Shown: positions 52,021 through 63,866 of the stretch, in pieces
How the letters are laid out: each line of letters opens with the position of its first letter
Position numbering within the stretch: position 1 is the stretch's first letter
Assembly: GCA_025618425.1 (NCBI GenBank)
Contig: CM046844.1
Span: forward strand, 17,235,420 to 17,299,419
Direction: 5' to 3'
DNA from: Heliocidaris tuberculata
Taxonomy: Eukaryota; Echinodermata; Echinoidea; Camarodonta; Echinometridae
Length of the DNA: 64,000 nucleotides
Program-made: the position numbers and the translations under genes
The notes under the pieces: model-generated
What the model saw: only the letters and a program-made list of their open reading frames with translations
What the model was told of the DNA's origin: nothing
Databases searched by the model: none

Positions 52021-52643
52021 TTTGCATGGTTTGTAGATCTATTTTACGTCACTGACGGTATCTCGGCTTCCAGAAGATAAAATGTAGTGAGTCATTAATT
52101 TGTATTCCAGACAATAAAAAAAAAAAAATGTGAAGCGTGACAATCATTACCCAGTCTTACAAGTCATGGCAACAGTTGTGTTTCATTTATATTTTTCACA
52201 CATTGTATTTTCACATTACAGACAGTCCTATATACCTTCACAACCACTCTTGTCATTTTTTCTTTATTTTCTTAGCCTTGCTCATGATATATTTGGGCAT
52301 GCTTTTCGTTCGGTTCTTATAATTATACATTACTAATTAACGCGGGAAATACTTCTTCAGTTTTCCGTTTTCCATATTCCATTGGAACGGTTATGCCCAT
52401 GACCCCATGACCTGTGTCAAAGTATATCCAAAGATTCCCAGCCCAAAATTCTTCTCCGTTATCTATATCGTCTCTCCCTATCTCTCTCACTCTCTCTATA
52501 TATTTTTATGGTTTTTCTTTTTCCTTTTTTTCCTTATCTCTCATTCATTCTTTGCTCTCTCACACTGTATCTATTTAAATCATTTTTTTTTAATTATTGA
52601 CCGCTTTCTTTTTTCAAATATTTTTTTTCTCTCTCAATCTTTG

Positions 52644-52747
52644 CCCCCCCCCCCTTCTCCCCCCCCCCCCTTTACCTTTCTATTTATCTCATCTTATCCC
52701 CAACTCTATATCTCTCTCTTCCTCTCTCTCTCTCTCTCTTCCTCTCT

Positions 52748-52802
<55 letters not shown>
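52644..52802 (+). repeat. Poly-C runs followed by a long CT microsatellite
   Basis: There are C11 and C12 runs, then about 45 CT units with few interruptions (52710-52800). The tract lies inside the EMI intron. Confidence 0.95.
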
Positions 52803-52803
<1 letters not shown>

Positions 52804-55777
52804 TATAACCCCGTTGCTGTTTCAATTTCAATTCCCTTTTCCCGAATGCACAACATAATGTTCTCATGCATGCATGCACATTCTGGCATTTTCCCTTCAA
52901 TTTTTGTTAACGTATATAATTTCATTTTCCCTTTAATAGATCCCATCACCCATTTCCTCTCCTGGGCGTGCTTTTTTCCCGCCGAAATGTCATTCAGCAA
53001 TCAGCCGAGATCCAACCAAGCCCCGATTTAGTAACGGCTTGCCAAGATTCGGTGACACCGTCGGTTTAATGCAACACCGCATTCTCCATCGACATGTCCC
53101 GTTTTAACCAATAGCAGGGGCTAATTCGGACCCCCCCCCCCCGCCAATATTGCATATTCAAGGAAAAATAATAAGGGAGAATTTCTCCTGCCCTCCACGC
53201 CCACCCCCCCCCCCCCCCCCATCCGCCGAGCCCCTGAGCAAGACTAAGACAGCTAGCAGAATTTTTTTTTGGGGGGGAGGGGGTACTCGCCCCACCTTTC
53301 TCAAACCCTCAGTCCGTCCATGATGCAGTGTATTTGGACTTAAAATAACCTTTCATAATTTGAATAAGAAAACGTTTCTCTTTTTTTAAAGAATAGCACT
53401 TCACATGTATGCACTTATATTTGCTGACAACGGAAATTTTGATTTGGAGCTGACTTAAACTTATGTTAAAGATCGAAACATTTCAGTCTTGTGAAGATGA
53501 CAGCTTTAGGAGGTTCCATTCATATTATTCACTTATAATTTTGGTTTAATCTAATATTCATCCTTATATAACATCCTGAAAATTCCTTTCACATTTTAAA
53601 GGTTTGCCCCCAAGTTCTTTTTAAGTTTTACGAAGCACATTCAATACATAAAGACAATGTCGTGAAAGTGTAAAAGCTATTTTGATAGGAAATTCTATAG
53701 GTCTGAGAGCTGAGAAATAAACTTTAAAAGTTGATTATATTAGGACTGACACGACTGCTCTTCAAAATATACAGCGCCCCATCATGCCCATATGTGTATA
53801 TCCATGTTGATGCTTATTGTCAGACCCTATAACGGACAGCCCACGTGAAGAAGAAGTAGAAGAAGGTCGCTCGGCGGCCAGTGCATGTGCTTCCTCGCCC
53901 GGGCTTCCGCGTGGAGGAAGCTTGCCTGAGCGATACAAGGAAGCCACATGCTTCCATTAATCAGGATGTATTGTATCGGATCTCATGACCAAGAGGCCTT
54001 CAGCATGGTGTATGGATTATCATAAAAATATCCTTTCTATTTGAAGCTTTGTATGAAGAAAAAGAGATTTTCATGAACCACTGGAATGTAATCCTTTAGG
54101 CTATGCTAGGGCTGGTTTTTATGATCATGAAGCACACCTAGGTATACCTAAGATAAATTGAGGAAGTCTCATTATGCTCCCTTTTACTATTTCATGGTGG
54201 GGTTCTCCTTAGAAAATTGATAGTTAGAAATCGTTATAAAACACTCAAATTCAATTCAAATTTAATGTAAGGTATATATTTTCTTCCAATATTTTCGTGA
54301 ATCAAGAATTTCTATAAAGGAAGGGTCCTATGGAGAACTCAGTTTATGACAATGAACACTAATTACAAGTTCCTGAAATAATTAAAATGTATATGAACAA
54401 TGTGAAGTAGGGCCATTTTGATTTGTCAATGATGGGAACACTATACCCGAATGTCGCATGCAAAATAGTTAAAGATTAAGGTGAGTTCTGGTCATGGGAG
54501 TCATTGTGAAAGAAACGGTCTCTGAGCAATTTGGAAAGGTTGATCATGTCTACATATAAGAAATGGTGTCTACTGTGAGGTTTTGGAATCATGAAATAAT
54601 AAGAAATTGACCCAATCTCGCCGACAAGTACATGCACAGCACACAAAAATGGGTAGGCCTATATGGGACTGCACACACTTGTGCATGGCATGAATGTTCG
54701 GCCCAAACACTTCAGCTATTTCTCGACATAATTATTTCAAATATGAGGGCATTTGAAAAGCAATCCTTTTGAGGGGACATTTTTACTATGATGTTGAGAT
54801 GTTCTACCAAAATGACGTAAAAGGAATGAGAAACCTCACAAAATTAATTATTGTTCACCTTTCCCAGAACTCAACCAAGTCTCTTTATTTGATCTGATTG
54901 CTTGTTTGTTTGTTGTTGTTTTTTAACTGTCCACTTTTAAATTGTGGTTATTAATCCCTTTCCTTTCAATCTTGTTCCCATTTTCCTTCTATTCTATCAT
55001 CTTCTCCAAGACCCAATTTCTTTAATCTCGAGTCTCTCTCCTTCTCATACTTTTCCTTTCCCCTGCCTTCACCCCTTTCTCCCATGATCACCCCCCCCCC
55101 CCATTACCCCAATATTCAGCTCATATACCCCTCATTCCCATAACCACGCCCACTTATTTCCTCCCCATGCCAGTTCCAATGTCATCCATAAACTACCCAC
55201 AACATGAAAGAAACGGGAACTTCATTACCCTTTATCAATTTCCGAATCTAAAAGTGCATGCGACAAACTGCATAACCATAGGAAACGAATTGCTGATAAT
55301 CTAGTTCATAAGAGGAAAGGATCTGCCCAGTTTTATTACATCATTATGCGATTAAGGTGTATGCCAGAATGTTACCCTTTAAATTCCTAGAATGATTAGA
55401 GAAGTAGTTTATAGCTTTAAATACGTATTATAGGGACATAATGAGTTGAAATCTCCATTTTTTTTTTAAAGCGCAGTATTCTAGTGAGCGAGTTTACTGT
55501 TACCCAACCAACATTGTCAATACCATGCAGACGGCGTTGTGTAATACTTTTGACCAATCAAATGGCACACACTGCGCATACGTAAAGCCGCAATACACCT
55601 GTCATCAGGAATCCATTTAAGCTTGACGCACACATTTTAGGCACATATTTCACGTAAAGAAACGCAAATGCTCCACCAACTATGAAGAAGATGATCAATT
55701 TCAATGTTAAAAGAATGTTAAAGGCCCAGATTTGAATGATTTTAGCATGTAAAAAATGCAATTGACAGTATTCTTAC

Positions 55778-55915
55778 CTCCTTTCGTAGCCGACGCACCA
55801 CTGATTTGAGTAACCACAGTTGGGTCTCCATACTTTTACCATGCGTGTGTATGATCGTGTACACGGTCTCCTATGGCCTGCCATCGATAGCTCTTGATAC
55901 GGGCATGTATTAGGC
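55778..55915 (-). CDS. MEGF6-like EMI-domain gene, internal exon coding the first half of the EMI domain
   Basis: This 138-nt internal exon encodes about 46 residues, beginning PNTCPYQELS and ending QWCVGYER plus two bases of the next codon. Four cysteines lie at codons 4, 18, 33 and 40, with the VKVW and CVGYERR blocks typical of EMI domains (small extracellular cysteine-rich modules of matrix and multi-EGF proteins). The acceptor is a pyrimidine-rich tract ending ACAATACAG and the donor is GAG|GTAAGA, a strong match to consensus. The first base completes a codon from an unseen upstream exon, and the last two bases (AG) join an A from the exon at 50172-50281 to give Arg. The EQEL-like start and the CVG-ERR block point, from memory of the family, to MEGF6-type proteins rather than EMILIN or collagen XXVI. 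EMI identity is strong; the MEGF6 assignment is an inference. Confidence 0.85.
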
Positions 55916-56560
55916 CTGTATTGTGATGAAATAACAAAAAGAAGAATGATTTAATAAATAATAATTAACTTTGATCTAATATCGTACTTTTGTCTTAAAG
56001 TGAGAAATTATTACGGTATGTAAAATCAGATGAGAGCAAAAAGATACGTCTTACGATAAGCGAGAGAATTAAATAAAAATCTGACAGACAAAAAAAAATT
56101 GTGAAAAGGATAATGAAGGAGAGAACGAATGACAGAATGAGAGAGAAAAAAGACAGTTGGATCATGAAAGAAGAAAACTGAAAAGGAACGTATGAAGAAG
56201 GATATAAAAATGCCGATGAATATTTACCAGAAAAATATTTATAAAATTGTCAAATTAAAATTGTCATCCCCTTGACTTGTCAGTGATCGAGACCGTGTTT
56301 TCTTCTCCCCTTTCACCCATCTCCTCCTCCACGCATCGTGATATACTTTAAAGATTGGGGGTCCTTAATAGAGACCCATTAGTAATTCTCGGCATGGGGC
56401 GGCCGCTCATCATTAGGTCCTAATTCACACATCGTGTGCCGGAATTGACAACGGAATGCCGGGACGGAATGCTAACAATAAAACTGTATTCTTTTGATCG
56501 AAAAAGAAAATCGGTGAGAGGTCATTGTCAAATGCGTCATACTTTTTCGTTTCTTTTTTC

Positions 56561-56608
56561 TCTCAGACTCTCACTCCCTTTCTCGCATCTCTCTCTCTCT
56601 CTCTCTTT
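56561..56608 (+). repeat. Seeded CT microsatellite, copy 1
   Basis: TCTCAGACTCTCACTCCCTT then TCTCGCAT leads into CT repeats. The same non-repetitive leader precedes the CT tract at 60261. Confidence 0.9.
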
Positions 56609-56737
56609 TGACCCGAGATCCAGAACTGGATAATGGGTATGATGAGAGAATTTTTTCAACAACAAGCCCACAACCAACAACCCCCCCCCCCCTCCCCAGT
56701 GTATTTTTTCGACTAAAAAATGTACAAGTGTATGTAT

Positions 56738-56945
56738 GGAGACGTGATGGCTCAGTGGTATAGAGTAGAGGTCCGTAACCTGGAGGTCCTGGGTTCGAAA
56801 CCAAGCAGATACGCTAGTGCCCTTTAGTAAGACTTTTATCCTCAAATACCAAGTCCCTTAATTGAAGGACGTGAAGTCGTAGGTCGACTGATTGCTTATC
56901 TACGAGAAAATGATTGCTTTTATATAGTAGTCAGATAAATAGCAT
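56738..56945 (+). mobile_element. SINE family B copy
   Basis: The head is GATGGCTCAGTGGTATAGAG with B box GGGTTCGAAACC, then GTGCCCTTTAGTAAGACTTT and the family body ending TAGTCAGATAAATAG. The B box is the best preserved of the three copies. It lies in the intron or flank upstream of the EMI exons. Confidence 0.8.
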
Positions 56946-58885
56946 TCAATGTTGAAATTGACATACACGGATTGTGAAAACAAAAATATGAATTTAAAAT
57001 CCGATGGACAATATACCACACTCTCACTCCTCTAATGGATGAAAATAATGTAATGTTTATATATAAAACAGTCAGGACAACTAAAAATAAACAGTTTGGA
57101 TTTCAAGCAGCTAATTATTCGTGGTAGCACGTGTCGGGCTAGGCTAGGTGTCTCTTTGTTTAGCAGACCTCAACTTATTACAAATCAAGGTCAAGTATAT
57201 AAATATTGGTCGGAAATTCATCCTATTAGGAACATCCCATGCATCCATGAGGGGTCATTCCAGACAAGGATGCCGACAAAAAAAAAACACGACATCCACG
57301 CATTCCTTTCTCAAGTAGTCTGTTGATGTATGGTGTCATGTAGATATAAGAGAGTTTATATCCAACATTGCCCTTATATTCAAAGAAATAGCCTATTCTG
57401 TATATTAAATTTTGTTTAAATTCCTAATTATCTGTAAAGAATAGATGAAATGTGAAACTCATGATTTCTGCAGGTTGGGATTATCATGCTGAGAATATTA
57501 TTATCAGGGTTTTAATACTGTTGAATTGCTTGTCATTGTTGATTTTGTCGTCACAAACTTATATCATGTTTATATAATCATTTTTTGTTTGCTTGTTAAT
57601 TGTGTTCATTTGTTGTTTCCTTTTCGGGAGAGGGTTGTTGTTTATCCATACAATTTACAGAAGGATGTAAGAAAAGTACTGAAATGCAAGCAAGCACGTC
57701 TTCATAAGACGACCGAAGTTGCTTTATATGGTTGACAGTTTGATGAGAAAGAATACTGAATATATATTCTAATATACAATATCATCTTTCTATAAATTTG
57801 GAATGACATTTTATATTGCGCAATCTCATATGGAAATCTTTTGCCAACGGTGCTTTTGAATTGAAAGGCAACTGTGGTAAGTGATATCTTTGCAAAAGTG
57901 TAGAATGATTGATAATTATAATGCTTTACTCCTGCACCAGACAATGTAACTGCCATGACCCTAATTATATCAGAACCCCCCCCCCCCCCCCCATCCTCCT
58001 GTCTTAAAAAAATATCTTCACACGTATAATATTAGTGAACGGTGTATATAACAGATACAGGTTCACTTCCTTCCTCGAGTTTGATCTAATGGTTTTCATA
58101 TGAACCATTATGTCTGTAGAAAGTTGTAAACACAATATAAGCACGGTCGAAGCATTCGTCAAATATAATGTCTATAACTACATGATGACACTTTCGTGGT
58201 CATTGCAAGCGCTTTATAGTGTGAGGACACATCTCATGAAATCTTCTTTTTTTGTGAAAAAAAAAATATTTTACATGATTCAAGAATATATCATTGACTC
58301 ACATGTTTTTTTGTTTTTTTGTTTTTTTTAATTTCATTTATGACTTTTGGCTCTCTTCTTTTGTACCTCGTGTAATGTATTGTTTGTATGTATCAAGGAG
58401 TGGGAACGGGTTGCGTACTTTCAAGAATTATTTCAATTTTACAGAATGTTAAACTTTGATATTTTCTATCAAGATGAAATACCGATGCGTCACCTGAGAT
58501 GCTAAATTCAAGATCGCTATCAAGCTGATCCTGTACCTCTAATCAATCGGTCCCTCGTCCCAATCTCATGTGAAATGATTCGATTTTTAAATTCCTTCCT
58601 TGATGTTCACGATAACATCCGAATAAAACCTCATTTTCAGAGGCGAAAATGAAAAATGGAGAGAGTAAAAAAAAATGTAAGACATGTTGACTTTTCTAGA
58701 GACACGTTTCCATCAGTGACCGTGTCTGTCGTTACTTCGCTGCTACTTGATGAGACACGCCGATATGGCGCTTGAAATACCACTCAGGGACAAGCTAAAA
58801 ATAACCCCTGCTCAATTGGGAACGTCCGCTTTCTGGTTTACAGACTTAAAACCCTTGTTAGTAAGGGGCTAAAAATTCAGACTAA

Positions 58886-59302
58886 AGGCCACCGCACACC
58901 TTACGATCGGTCTGCGATCCGATTTCAGAAGAAAATGTAATATCATTTGACAAGTCATTTAAAAACGAAAAGTACTGTTAAATGAAGGTCTGAATAGCCA
59001 TATAGATAGTAAAAATTGATAATACGGCCTTCGCCGAGTTTTCTAGTCGGTGGAATGGCCAAATCAGCTCCGAGTCGTAGCGACGTCACAACAATCGTAC
59101 GACTGCCTACGATTTGAAACTAATTTTACCCTTATTCCCTGTAGAAAGCTGACAGCTCACCAAAACCCTATATTTAGTATTCATGTTACTTTTCAGAACC
59201 TGAATAGGGTAGATTTCATTTGTTAAAATGCCAATATTTAATGCCATAGCGATTTATTTCACAAATCGGATCGCAGACCGATCGTAAGGTGTGCGGTGGC
59301 CT
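58886..59302. mobile_element. 417-bp MITE with 40-bp perfect terminal inverted repeats
   Basis: The left end AGGCCACCGCACACCTTACG... is repeated in inverse at the right end, with 40 consecutive identical bases (58886-58925 against 59263-59302). TAA flanks both ends (58883-58885 and 59303-59305). A 3-bp TAA/TTA duplication is a hallmark of PIF/Harbinger elements, so a non-autonomous Harbinger is the best guess. No transposase is present. The unmutated arms suggest recent insertion. Confidence 0.9.
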
Positions 59303-60260
59303 TAACACATGGCTGCCGCATAGTCCGTATAGTTTTTCAAGCTTCACGTAAATAGTCTTGGCTCGATTCAATACAAGAGTCTGTGACTGCAAGATATCGG
59401 TTAGCTTATTGGTCTCTAAAACATTCACTTCTTAAGGAAATTAGTATTCTGCACTGTTTTGCCATTTACAGTATTTTTAACTTTTTGTTGGTTAAAAAAT
59501 AGAATGTGTAGAATATTGATCATTTTTCGAAAAGCGCCGTTGCCATCAAAGCGTACACTGCATGAGAGTTGCCTCCCGAACGTAAAAATTTCATTAGTAA
59601 CAAATACAAATAGGCCCTCTTCACAGAACCCCCCCCCCCCCCTCCTTTCCCTCCCAATATCCAAACCCCATCCATGTCTCATCACCCAGTCATGGCAAGA
59701 ATCGACGCCCCTGGTAAGATGGATTTCAAGGTCTGTATCAATTTTTTTCACTGCAAGGAGGAAAAATTAGAGACAGGTTCAAATGGGGCTCGATGGCTCC
59801 AGTAACGGTTTTGGGGGGCTTGCATGCATATATGCCGCCGACACGCCACGCCTCGCCATCCATCGTTCCTCCTGTCTGGCCGTCCGTGATGACCACATCT
59901 TGTATTCCATCCTTCGGAGGAAACAAGATAAATTTCCGAATACTTGATGAAAGGGACGCTAAATATCATGAAAATCTCCAAGGATTGCGAAGAATCAAGC
60001 AGAAAAGCATAACAAATCTCACTTTTTGGCATGGGATCAAAAGTTTTCTTTGATTTGTCCATGTGGTTCGATGCGAAGGAGATAATAACCCGCAAAGTTT
60101 GACATTTCGAAAGCCGCATCTTTCAGAAGGTTAAGTTGGGAGAGTCACTGGCTTAAGTCAGGCAACTGTTATCTATTTGTGACAATTTCCCGATTGTACA
60201 TCTAATCAAAAGGCAAGTTTAAGAGATGAGGGATAGCCATCTCATATTTATCTTTTTGTC

Positions 60261-60284
60261 TCTCAGACTCTCACTCCCTTTCTC

Positions 60285-60328
<44 letters not shown>
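60261..60328 (+). repeat. Seeded CT microsatellite, copy 2
   Basis: The leader is identical to 56561-56588, followed by a longer CT tract. Confidence 0.9.
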
Positions 60329-60331
<3 letters not shown>

Positions 60332-63300
60332 TGAACATCACTCCACATACTATCTGTTCGTGTTTTGTCATCTTTCAATCAAGGTTCATCTTACGCCTCT
60401 TTATGTTGCATAGATACACCCTCTATAAAAACTGTGTTCGTATAGGTCAATCCTTAAAATCTTGCACTTTGTCATAAACTAAGGATCTAATAAATTCATA
60501 AGAAACTAGAATAAACGTATTTTACAATATAAAAATTAGCTTGCATTTTGCAAAATCATATTTCAGGCAGCACCATGTGTACTACTTCTGCCATTTCCTC
60601 ATTTCTTAATCAGCGTCTATATATACCAGAAAACAATCATTCCTGCCCCTCACAATTCCGATGAGCATATACAAATCAAAACAAAACTATATAGCAACAA
60701 AAAAAGACCACAATCGTGCTGATCAAGAGTGAAAGTTTCTTTCCTGTATAAATGACAAAAAAAGAATGTCTTGGGAACGAACATTTTTTGGTGTTTTCAT
60801 ATCGGAAGTAAAACGTCCCTGTCTCCACACCCATCGTGCCCATTTTGGGAGGAAGAGAGAGGCAGAGGGGTGATGTATAGAGTGAAGACAGGTTCGATAC
60901 CCACAGGGAGATCATGTCACATCACAATAACAACTACAAACGCCACCCAAACACTCGGTTTAAATGTCAAATGATTCATTAACATTCACGTCTCTTGGTA
61001 TGATCATTTCCATTTGACACTCTTCTCTTCTTTTAATAATGATAATATTCTTTCTTTCTTTCGTCAAAGTGAATAATTATTATAGGCATAATGGTATTAA
61101 ACCCCTTGATCGTTTGGGTTGTGTTCGCATTCATTTATATATGGGCAAGTCCAAACTATTTTAGGTCCCATACGTTATCAACCATATCTAAAACTGTAGT
61201 ACCTGATTGCTGTATTAAGCTGATAGCCCTACTAAAGCTTGAATCAGACAAAATAATCAAGTAGAAAGATATGTCAATATTTAGGGGGATGTCAATTCAT
61301 GTTTATAATTCCATACTACAATTCCATAACACTTGTTAACATGGGAAATACATTGGACTCGCCCATACACATATATATTCTTTCTTTCTTTTTCTTACTT
61401 TTAAAAAATTCGTTACAAATCAAAGATTTCACTCTAGAAATTATAGACCATCCTATCACACTCAAAATGTTCTTCTAGCAAAGAATAGTGGAAACAAATC
61501 ATTTTTTTTTATAAATCGATTTAGTCAAGAGACCCAGTAAGCCCAGAAGCCAGGATATAGGCCTATATACACAAGCAAACTGCAGTTGTGCATAATCAGA
61601 GCCATCACCATCAGTGAGAGTGATGTGAGCCTCGAATATATATGTGTCAAGGTTCATCTACTCAAGACGGTCCAAAGAATTATCACACCAATGTCGAGTC
61701 ATGGCCAAGGTGTATTTATAGATCCTCTCGGCTGGGATATATCGGGTCCCATCAACAAGATTTAGTAGCCATGCAGCGAGTCCAGACAGACCAAGTCTCG
61801 TACATTTTTACTTTATATATAGAAGAAAAAAAGTGCATGGAATCATTGAGTCATTTTTTCCGTTTAAAGTTCAGAAAGGTGATAAAAATGTTTGATTCTC
61901 CCTTTCTTGAGTATAGGTAATATACATTTACATGTATGATACAACACTAGTTCTTGCCCATATTGATTAGCTAGTTGCAGTTCCCCTCCTACCCCCCCCC
62001 CCCTCCCACCTCCACGACAGCACTCATTGGTTGAAATATCTAGGATTATGTTGTTTTTTCAATTAAATAAACAAAGAAACCATGGATATTATAATATAGG
62101 TCATCGGATAAATGAATCAAAATGTATATGCAATACATAGGAAAGAAAAAAAACACCCCAAAATCTAAAATAAATCAGAGTAACCTCAAAGATCAGTTCT
62201 ACTTCTGCAACGTCCCAGCAGAGTTCTCTGGTCCCAGTAACGAGAAGTGAAGCGAACCCCGAAGGTATGTACATGTATATACGGACCCACAACGTCGAAA
62301 GTGGCGATAGCATCTTGGAGGTTCAATAACCCGAGCACGTAATCAGCGACGATCTAGCGGTCATTACCACGGGCTCATCAACGTCAGTCTGGCATTCGAC
62401 CCACCACGAATCCATTGTCGAGGTAGAGAAGGAGGATGGGACACAACAACATTCTTCTGATAGTATCAGATCATCTCACCGATGAAATCTGCATGTCTGC
62501 GGTACGGTCCTTTTGTAATGGATCTCTGCAAGTTGAAGCTCCTTGATCTCCGTATAGGTGCTCAAAAAGGAGTAACGTTGCCAAGCTGTTAAGCCTCCCA
62601 CGTTGACATTCAATGCAGATGCAGAAGTGCCATTGAAAAGTGGCAAAAATTTAGACGGCATTCTCGTTCATGTCGTTGGAAAATTCTTGATTCGCACGAA
62701 TATTTCCAATAAGGAAAAACACAGACACAACCTTTGCATTTATTATAAAAGTTTTAAATCATTCCTTGGTATGGAGAGGCATTTCTTAACTAAATGTTAC
62801 AATTAAGAAACGATTATCAAAATAAAGTTAATTGATTTAGTTTTAGATGAATAAAGCTGCAATTACACACAGAACAACGTGTAGCTATATAAGTGCAGAT
62901 TTGTAGCTCTCGATCTCAGATTTTTGAAGGACAATATGACTCGCCTTCTTTCAAGAACAACTTCTGCACACTTGTTTGAGCTGAGTCTTGTTTGGTTTTG
63001 AGGCTTTTATGGCACATTTTGTACCACCAAAACCTGGCTACAGAACAGAGGTAGCCGAGAGCTGAAATTGAGAGCCTAAATACATTTTGTAGCAAGTTTC
63101 TTTCTTTAGACAGTAATAAAATTCTAGAAATTGTTAAGAATCTGGATGGAACTTGACTCCTCAATGTCGATCTTACTTGAGCTAGGGGCGAACCCCAAGA
63201 CCTTTCTTTCCTCAACTCTAGGGAGCTGCCTAGATCAGCGCATGGATTTGGAAGGAGATATTCTAGACGGAATTTTCCTTGGGGATATATAATACCAGAA

Positions 63301-63779
63301 TAGTTCAACAGCGGTTATGATATAAGGTCCACCACTACTGGAACAGTTCGGAACGGTCGTTTGAAATGGTATATTCTTGATCTGGAAGTTTGGCTTGAAG
63401 CAGAATAAGACGAGGTTTACTTTCAAGTACCCTGTTAAGCCCTCCCCTTTTCACATGCATTTCACTCTCCATTGTTCTTTTTTTCCATTTTTCTACCACA
63501 GTTTAGTTTGGGCTATACCGAACCAAACTTTTCCACTTTGTTTGTGATATTGTTCACGAAAGTTTTAGAAAATCTTTTTTTTTCTTCTAGTATTGTTTGC
63601 ATATGTTTTGCCAAATGCCTTGGCAATTTACACCTTTGGGATTTTAGCTATATCTAATTAATCATGCTAATCACACGCCAGTCAAAACAACACATGCAAC
63701 AGCATTCAATTACATCACTTTCATCATCTAAAAGCGTAACTCGCCGAAATAAAAACAAACACTGAATTTCTGTAATCCA
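60329..63779. other. No supported feature; GC-richer patch at 62.2-62.7 kb
   Basis: The 62.2-62.7 kb patch has open frames on the minus strand but no convincing signal peptide or splice pair. It could hold the missing first exon of the EMI gene, which I cannot show. Confidence 0.4.
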
Positions 63780-63866
63780 ATCGTCTACAAATATAATCAC
63801 ATTAAACAGTTAAAGAAAGAAAACAAATGAGACTTTCACATCGTCTACAAATATAATCACATTAAA
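63780..63866 (+). repeat. Perfect 27-bp direct repeat, period 60
   Basis: ATCGTCTACAAATATAATCA plus seven bases occurs at 63780 and 63840 without change. Confidence 0.95.

Larger units (their letters stand above)
50282..55777 (-). other. Phase-2 intron between the two EMI exons
   Basis: The boundaries are GTAAGA (donor side, high coordinates) and TTGCAG (acceptor side). The intron carries the GTTTCAT-ended repeat near 51.9 kb, a long CT microsatellite at 52.7 kb and several poly-C tracts (52.6, 53.1, 53.2 and 55.1 kb). A GC-richer patch at about 53.8-53.96 kb is open on both strands but lacks clear splice sites. Confidence 0.8.

Noticed and set aside
52407..53031. Frames of 133-144 codons on the + strand
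   Set aside because: Mostly CT and poly-C tract translation inside the EMI intron, with no domain or splice support.
60860..60910. tRNA-like GGTTCGATACCC
   Set aside because: Only a B-box-like word. No A box at the right distance and no acceptor stem.
62476..62661. Minus-strand frame as the missing first exon of the EMI gene
   Set aside because: It begins with an ATG and ends near CATCG|GTGAGA, but there is no hydrophobic signal sequence and the phase does not clearly fit the next exon.
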